A stretch of 8,336 nucleotides of DNA from assembly GCA_018882545.1 (NCBI GenBank), contig VERS01000063.1, forward strand, positions 1 through 8,336, read 5' to 3'. A program made the translations under genes and the position numbers. The stretch comes from Mycobacterium sp. (GTDB lineage: Bacteria; Actinomycetota; Actinomycetes; Mycobacteriales; Mycobacteriaceae). The notes beneath the pieces were generated by a model, which saw only the letters and a program-made list of their open reading frames with translations, was not told the origin of the DNA and ran no database searches. This document shows, in pieces, positions 5,359-8,336 of this stretch (its first letter is position 1; every line of letters begins with the position of its first letter).

Positions 5359-5376
5359 AGTATAACCGGGTAATAC
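5359..5376 (-). promoter_or_regulatory. mazE promoter -10 box and overlapping palindrome
   Basis: On the minus strand TATACT occupies 5359-5364, placing the start of transcription at or next to the mazE GTG. The 17-bp interrupted palindrome GTATtACCcGGTtATAC (5360-5376) overlaps this box and is the likely MazE/MazEF operator. No convincing -35 is visible. Confidence 0.6.
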
Positions 5377-5415
5377 CGTGTTGGACTGCATGCTTGCAAC
5401 CTGTCCCCCCGCGAC

Positions 5416-5888
5416 TCATCCCGCGAGCGGCATGCGCCGGCCGAATACCGGCTGGCGGCGCCGACCGTGCGCCCAGTCTGGGTCCCACGGCCAGCGACGA
5501 CGGTCGTCGGTCCAGACGAGTTGCAACGCCCGGATCTGAGGCCCGCACAGGGCAACCGCAAATTTCAGATGGACATCGGGGTTATCGACCTGGACCACTT
5601 CGAGCAGAAACTCATCCTGATAGTCGATGTGCATCGCCGGGAGCAGTGCAACGCCGTCATCGACGATCTGATGCGCCATGAGTTGAGCAGCCGCGCGGAG
5701 GTCTGCGGCGGTAGACCGGTGATGAGCAATTCGGGCAAGCCCTTGTCGTGCAGGCCGATCGTGTAGGCGAACGGCCGCTTCTCGCTTTCGACGAATTGGA
5801 CCGCCCATCCGTGGCCGCGGACTATCTTCCGGAGGTTCTGGAGATAGTCGCGAATGGTTCCCTGCGGGTTGTCGCATTGCCAGCACAT
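5416..5888 (-). pseudogene. DUF4262 family gene broken by a one-base deletion
   Basis: Two minus-strand frames join to give one DUF4262-like protein. From ATG 5888 (AAAGGG upstream) the frame reads MCWQCDNPQGTIRDYLQNL, then HGWAVQFVESEKRPFAYTIGL and LPELLITGLPPQTSARLLN. The family sequence then continues in another frame as MAHQIVDDGVALLPAMHIDYQDEF, VDNPDVHLKFAVAL, ALQLVWTDDRRRWPWDPDW and ends at 5416. The switch lies at 5677-5684 (AAC TC then ATG). The span is 473 nt, one base short of 158 codons, so a single-base deletion explains it. The N-terminal CxxC (C2, C5) is typical. DUF4262 function is unknown. A sequencing error is the main alternative. Confidence 0.8.
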
Positions 5889-5901
5889 GTCGCACCCTTT
5901 C

Positions 5902-5939
5902 TGTCGGTGTTGGGGCAAGACTGCACCCGCCCACCGACA
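5902..5939. repeat. Inverted repeat upstream of the DUF4262 gene
   Basis: TGTCGGTG (5902-5909) and CACCGACA (5932-5939) are exact 8-base inverted arms with a 22-base gap, itself holding GGG/CCC runs that could extend the pairing. It lies 13 bp upstream of the DUF4262 start, so it could be an operator or a leader hairpin. Confidence 0.4.
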
Positions 5940-6038
5940 AATCCTCAGCAACGTCGGCGTCAAAACGCTGCACGCCAGCGCATTACGTTGATCGGTGATG
6001 GGCCGAGCCCGGTCGACCCGCCGTCGGGGTGCCGGTTC

Positions 6039-6072
6039 CACACGCAGTGTGATCGTGAGCCTGCCGGCAGGC
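6039..6072. repeat. Two adjacent palindromes between DUF4262 and vapB
   Basis: CACAC-GCA-GTGTG (6039-6051) and the perfect 14-bp GCCTGCCGGCAGGC (6059-6072) lie 20 bp apart centre to centre, in the middle of a divergent intergenic region. Possible protein-binding sites; there is no other evidence for a gene here. Confidence 0.35.
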
Positions 6073-6128
6073 CACCACGGTCAATAGCAGCGGTCAGTTT
6101 CCTCAGCAGCGAAACAAAGACTGCCGTT

Positions 6129-6145
6129 GTGCTACGCTGTCGCAC
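6129..6145 (+). promoter_or_regulatory. First vapBC promoter -10 box within a palindrome
   Basis: The 17-bp interrupted palindrome GTGCtACgctGTcGCAC ends exactly at the base before the vapB ATG. It contains TACGCT (6133-6138), a TAnnnT -10 box 7 nt before the ATG, so the transcript is probably leaderless and the palindrome is the likely VapB/VapBC operator. No ribosome-binding site precedes the ATG. Confidence 0.55.
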
Positions 6146-6388
6146 ATGGAGGTGGGAGTGCGGGATCTGCGTAACCGAACGGGCCATGTCATCGATGCGG
6201 TCAGGGCGGGGGAGCGGGTCATCCTCACGGTTCACGGGGAGCCGGTCGCTGATATCGTGCCGCATCGGCGTCGCGCCCGATGGCTGTCCGGAGATCGTCT
6301 CCGCGACGAGCTCGCCGACCGCTCGGCCGATGCGGGCCTGGCCGGCGAACTCGATGAACTTGCCGGCCAGACCCTCGACGATCTTTGA
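6146..6388 (+). CDS. vapB: VapB antitoxin, Phd/YefM (prevent-host-death) type
   Basis: 80 residues. MEVGVRDLRNRTGHVIDAVRAGERVILTVHGEPVADIVPH is a complete Phd/YefM DNA-binding fold with the usual HGEPVA turn near 30-35. The acidic, helical C-terminus (RLRDELADRSADAGLAGELDELAGQTLDDL) would bind and cover the PIN toxin. Immediately followed by its toxin with a 4-base overlap (TTGA). A palindrome reaching the ATG suggests self-repression. The antitoxin appears intact. Confidence 0.9.
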   Translation: MEVGVRDLRNRTGHVIDAVRAGERVILTVHGEPVADIVPHRRRARWLSGDRLRDELADRSADAGLAGELDELAGQTLDDL

Positions 6389-6798
6389 CCGAGGCCGAGG
6401 CAGACGTCGGCCTCCTGGACACATCGGTGTTCATCGCACGCGAGAGCGGGCGCCCCATCTCGAAGCTGCCGCAGCGTGTGGCACTGTCAGTCATCACCAT
6501 CGGTGAACTACAACTCGGAGTATTCAACGCGGGCGATGCGGCGACACGAGCACGCCGCGCCGACACACTCGCGCTGGCGCGCGCTGCCGATCCGATCCCC
6601 GTCAGTGAGGCGGTGATGGTGACGTGGGCCCGACTCGTCGCGGACTGCCGGGCGGCTGGTGTGCATGGGGCGGTGAAACTGACCGACGCTCTTATCGCGG
6701 CGACCGCTATCGAACACGGACTCCCCGTCGTCACCCAGGACGCAGACTTCGACCGCATTGCCCGCGCATGTCCGGATCTGTCGGTAATGAAGGTATGA
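6385..6798 (+). CDS. vapC: VapC toxin, PIN-domain ribonuclease
   Basis: 137 residues. PIN-domain acids are in place: D12 in LLDTSVFI, E41 in ITIGELQLGV, D101 in LTDALIAATA, and D119/D121 in TQDADFD. These bind the metal for RNA cleavage; VapC toxins usually cut tRNA or rRNA at one site, unknown here. The start is a TTG at 6385 that overlaps the antitoxin stop; no ATG or GTG lies before the first PIN motif, so the rare start is well supported and would hold toxin output below antitoxin output. Length and motifs indicate an active toxin. Confidence 0.9.
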   Translation: MTEAEADVGLLDTSVFIARESGRPISKLPQRVALSVITIGELQLGVFNAGDAATRARRADTLALARAADPIPVSEAVMVTWARLVADCRAAGVHGAVKLTDALIAATAIEHGLPVVTQDADFDRIARACPDLSVMKV

Positions 6799-6888
6799 GC
6801 GGACTCGAGGCGACTCCCGGCCCAGGCGATCGACGTCCACGGCACCCGCTCCGGGATGTTTGCCTGCCAGGGTGGGCTGTGCGTTTCA

Positions 6889-6904
6889 CGAGTCGCAAGA
6901 CTCG
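6889..6904 (+). repeat. Small hairpin with GCAA tetraloop
   Basis: CGAGTC-GCAA-GACTCG is a perfect 6-bp stem closed by a GNRA tetraloop, a stable RNA form. It lies 90 bp after vapC in a stretch without genes. It may protect or end the vapBC transcript, although no T-tract follows. Confidence 0.3.
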
Positions 6905-6945
6905 ATCCGGCCGCCGCTCCGACGCGGGTTCCCCTTGAGCTATTC

Positions 6946-6969
6946 GCGCTAGCTTGACTAGCGCCTTTT
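6946..6969 (+). terminator. Probable terminator after the first vapBC module
   Basis: GCGCTAG (6946-6952) and CTAGCGC (6958-6964) form a perfect 7-bp stem with a 5-nt loop, followed by CTTTT. It would separate the two vapBC transcripts. It also sits 26 bp before the next ATG, so a role as operator for the second vapBC module is possible. Confidence 0.5.
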
Positions 6970-6982
6970 AGTCGGCGGCCGG

Positions 6983-6994
6983 TATCGTTCTGCT
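6983..6994 (+). promoter_or_regulatory. -10 box of the second vapBC module
   Basis: TATCGT (6983-6988) fits the TAnnnT pattern and lies 6 nt before the vapB ATG, with no ribosome-binding site between them, predicting a leaderless mRNA. A TTGACT at 6954-6959 is too far (23 bp) to act as its -35. Confidence 0.45.
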
Positions 6995-7234
6995 ATGTCC
7001 ATGAAGGCGGTCAGCAGTACAGAGGCCAAGAATCAGCTCAACCGCCTCTTGGGGGACGTCAAGGCCGGCAACTCGTTCATCATCACCAACCACGGCGAAC
7101 CGGTGGCGCAGCTGATTCCGATCGCAGCGGTACAGCGCCGTTTCGGCCAATTGCCACACCTTGTGGTGCCCGAAGATTTCGACGACCCACTGCCCGACGA
7201 CGAACTCGCGCCGTGGGAAGACCGCAACGGGTGA
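6995..7234 (+). CDS. vapB: VapB antitoxin, Phd/YefM type (second module)
   Basis: 79 residues. MSMKAVSSTEAKNQLNRLLGDVKAGNSFIITNHGEPVAQLIPI is the Phd/YefM domain, with STEAKNQLNRLL as the DNA-binding helix and HGEPVA near 33-38. The C-terminus is very acidic (PEDFDDPLPDDELAPWED), suited to toxin binding. ATG at 6995 is preferred because of the -10 box 6 nt upstream; a second ATG two codons later is possible. The end overlaps the vapC GTG by 4 bases. It is clearly different from the first vapB in sequence, so this is not a recent duplication. Confidence 0.9.
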   Translation: MSMKAVSSTEAKNQLNRLLGDVKAGNSFIITNHGEPVAQLIPIAAVQRRFGQLPHLVVPEDFDDPLPDDELAPWEDRNG

Positions 7235-7620
7235 AGGTCCTTCTCGATACCCCCATCCTGCTCTGGCTTGTCAGTGACCCCACCCGCGTTGCGGCGCAGG
7301 CACTTACGGTGCTGGCCGCCCCCGAGGCACATCTCTGGGCAACAGCCGCCTCGGCCTGGGAGATTTCCATCAAAACCCGACTCGGGCGCCTGGACGGAGA
7401 ACCGCTGCTGTCAGCGTGGACCGACATCCTCACCAGCATGAGAGTCTCGGAGCTGCCCATCGATGCCGGCGACGCCATCCTGGCCGGCAGGCTCTCCTGG
7501 GGACACAAGGACCCGTTCGACCGCGCGATCGTCGCACAGGCGCTTCGCCGCAATCTGACCATCGCGACCCGCGACACCAACATCATCGACGCCGGGTTGA
7601 CCCCGATCCTCACGGCCTGA
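7231..7620 (+). CDS. vapC: VapC toxin, PIN-domain ribonuclease (second module)
   Basis: 129 residues from GTG 7231, which overlaps the antitoxin stop as GTGA; a GTG at 7213 would add six residues but breaks this typical junction. PIN acids: D6 in LLDTPILLWL, E44 in SAWEISIK, D97 in HKDPFDRAIVAQA, D115 in TRDTNI. The HxDPFDR block marks the PIN subfamily with the SAWEIxIK motif, different from the first VapC. It ends DAGLTPILTA. The toxin appears intact; its RNA target is unknown. Confidence 0.92.
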   Translation: MKVLLDTPILLWLVSDPTRVAAQALTVLAAPEAHLWATAASAWEISIKTRLGRLDGEPLLSAWTDILTSMRVSELPIDAGDAILAGRLSWGHKDPFDRAIVAQALRRNLTIATRDTNIIDAGLTPILTA

Positions 7621-7645
7621 CCCGCAGGGCCGCATCGTCATCGCC

Positions 7646-7845
7646 ATGGTCATGATCACCGTGGCATTGCCGCTGCCGGCGCTCCTCGTCGGCGGATGGG
7701 TCGGCACCTTCCCGAGGAGGCGTCCTACGGATCGGTGTTGCTGATCCTGGCCGTTATCACCATGACCGCGCTGCTGCTATACCGGATCTTCATCCGGGTG
7801 CTCGACGCCGACGACGCCCGGACCGCCGGAGCGTTGCCTGCCTGA
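7646..7845 (+). pseudogene. Small membrane-protein remnant with an apparent frameshift
   Basis: From 7646 one frame reads MVMITVALPLPALLVGGWVGTF, a clean membrane helix, and then degenerates to RRRPTDRCC and a stop. Around 7718-7730 the sense passes to the frame that reads PEEASYGSVLLILAVITMTALLLYRIFIRVL and ends at a TGA at 7843-7845. Together these look like a two-helix membrane protein or the C-terminal end of a larger one, shifted by an indel. Alternatively the second frame alone, from ATG 7696, is a 49-residue single-helix protein. I do not recognise a family. Its end is antisense to the 3' end of the transporter gene. Confidence 0.4.
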
Positions 7846-8336
7846 GAGTGCCTGCGGGCGAACCGTGCTCAGGTAGAGGACCAGCGCGCCGACGGCGATC
7901 GCCGCTGCGGCCGGGGGCAGATACCTGACCGGCAGGCCGGCGTGCAGCACCGCCCCGCCCAACGCGCTTCCGATCGCGCTTCCCAGATAGATGGCCGAGC
8001 CGTTGACCGCGACGGCGACCGCCCCCCGGTCCGGGGCACGGTCAAGGAGCAGATGCTGCTGGGGCGGAGGGGAGGCGAATCCGGCGGCGCCCCAGCAGCC
8101 GAGGGCCACCGCGACCAGGATCAGATTGCCGCCCACCGGGGTGATCGCCGCCGCCGCGACGATGAACAACCCGATGACCACCGGCATCACCTGCGTGGCA
8201 GCAGAGGCCCGGTCGATCAGCGCTCCGACCGCCAGCGCACCGAGGACTCCGCCGAGCCCCCACACCCAGAGGAAGCCGGTGGGGTTGGTGATCCCGGCGG
8301 TGTCCTGCAAAACCGGTGCGATGTAGGTGTACAGAC
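7777..8336 (-). CDS. MFS transporter, C-terminal part (5' end outside window)
   Basis: The minus-strand frame is open to the right edge, so the gene starts outside; the TTG at 8310 is not a real start because LYTYIAPV precedes it in frame. About five membrane segments are visible. GFLWVWGLGGVLGALAVGALIDR holds the GxLxDR-type loop motif found between helices in the second half of major facilitator proteins. Later segments include VMPVVIGLFIVAAAAI, LILVAVALGCWGAAGF, AIYLGSAIGSALGGAVL and AAAAIAVGALVLYL. TYIAPVL recalls drug-efflux (DHA1) members, but the substrate cannot be told. The last ~25 residues after LSTVRP are hydrophilic and antisense to the membrane remnant on the plus strand, so the natural stop may have been lost. 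Confidence 0.8.
   Translation of the reverse strand, partial: LYTYIAPVLQDTAGITNPTGFLWVWGLGGVLGALAVGALIDRASAATQVMPVVIGLFIVAAAAITPVGGNLILVAVALGCWGAAGFASPPPQQHLLLDRAPDRGAVAVAVNGSAIYLGSAIGSALGGAVLHAGLPVRYLPPAAAAIAVGALVLYLSTVRPQALSGRQRSGGPGVVGVEHPDEDPV

Noticed and set aside
5960..6424. 154-codon minus-strand frame over the vapB region
   Set aside because: Shadow of the Phd-type antitoxin on the other strand; no family resemblance.

Overview
The window looks like high-GC actinobacterial DNA, most likely a Mycobacterium sensu lato or close relative. The grounds are codon use, many GTG/TTG starts, TAnnnT -10 boxes 6-7 nt before start codons (leaderless style), and a MazEF pair that from memory closely resembles M. 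tuberculosis MazEF6. It is accessory DNA: toxin-antitoxin (TA) modules, an apparent integration scar, a two-gene system of unknown function and two gene remnants, with part of a transporter gene at the right edge.

Layout. 1-1861 (minus strand): an AbiE-like (type IV) pair, with a winged-helix antitoxin/repressor overlapping a nucleotidyltransferase toxin that runs off the left edge. 1862-2488: a 627-bp gene-free block full of inverted repeats, including two copies of a nested dyad with identical geometry; one covers the abiEi promoter. 2489-2531: the 3' half of an initiator tRNA (CAT anticodon) without its 5' half, followed by a strong terminator. This is what an attachment site looks like at one end of an element integrated into a tRNA gene, and it places the AbiE pair on the element side. 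2606-2989: an unknown 127-residue protein. 3153-4563: a tightly coupled two-gene operon encoding a glycine-rich membrane protein and a small helical partner, function unknown. 4769-5352 (minus): MazF and MazE. 5416-5888 (minus): a DUF4262 gene broken by an apparent one-base deletion. 6146-6798 and 6995-7620 (plus): two VapBC modules. 7646-7845: a small membrane-protein remnant that changes frame. 7777-8336 (minus): the C-terminal part of an MFS transporter running off the right edge.

How it fits together. Four complete or nearly complete TA modules of two classes (one AbiE-like, three type II) sit in 8.3 kb. Each has overlapping antitoxin and toxin genes, and three have a palindrome at or over the promoter, which fits self-repression by the antitoxin. 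Such modules usually stabilise mobile DNA or defend against phage. The uncharacterised operon at 3153-4563 lies among them and is the best candidate for an undescribed system, although its role cannot be read from sequence alone. Family assignments are from recognition of motifs; no database search was run.
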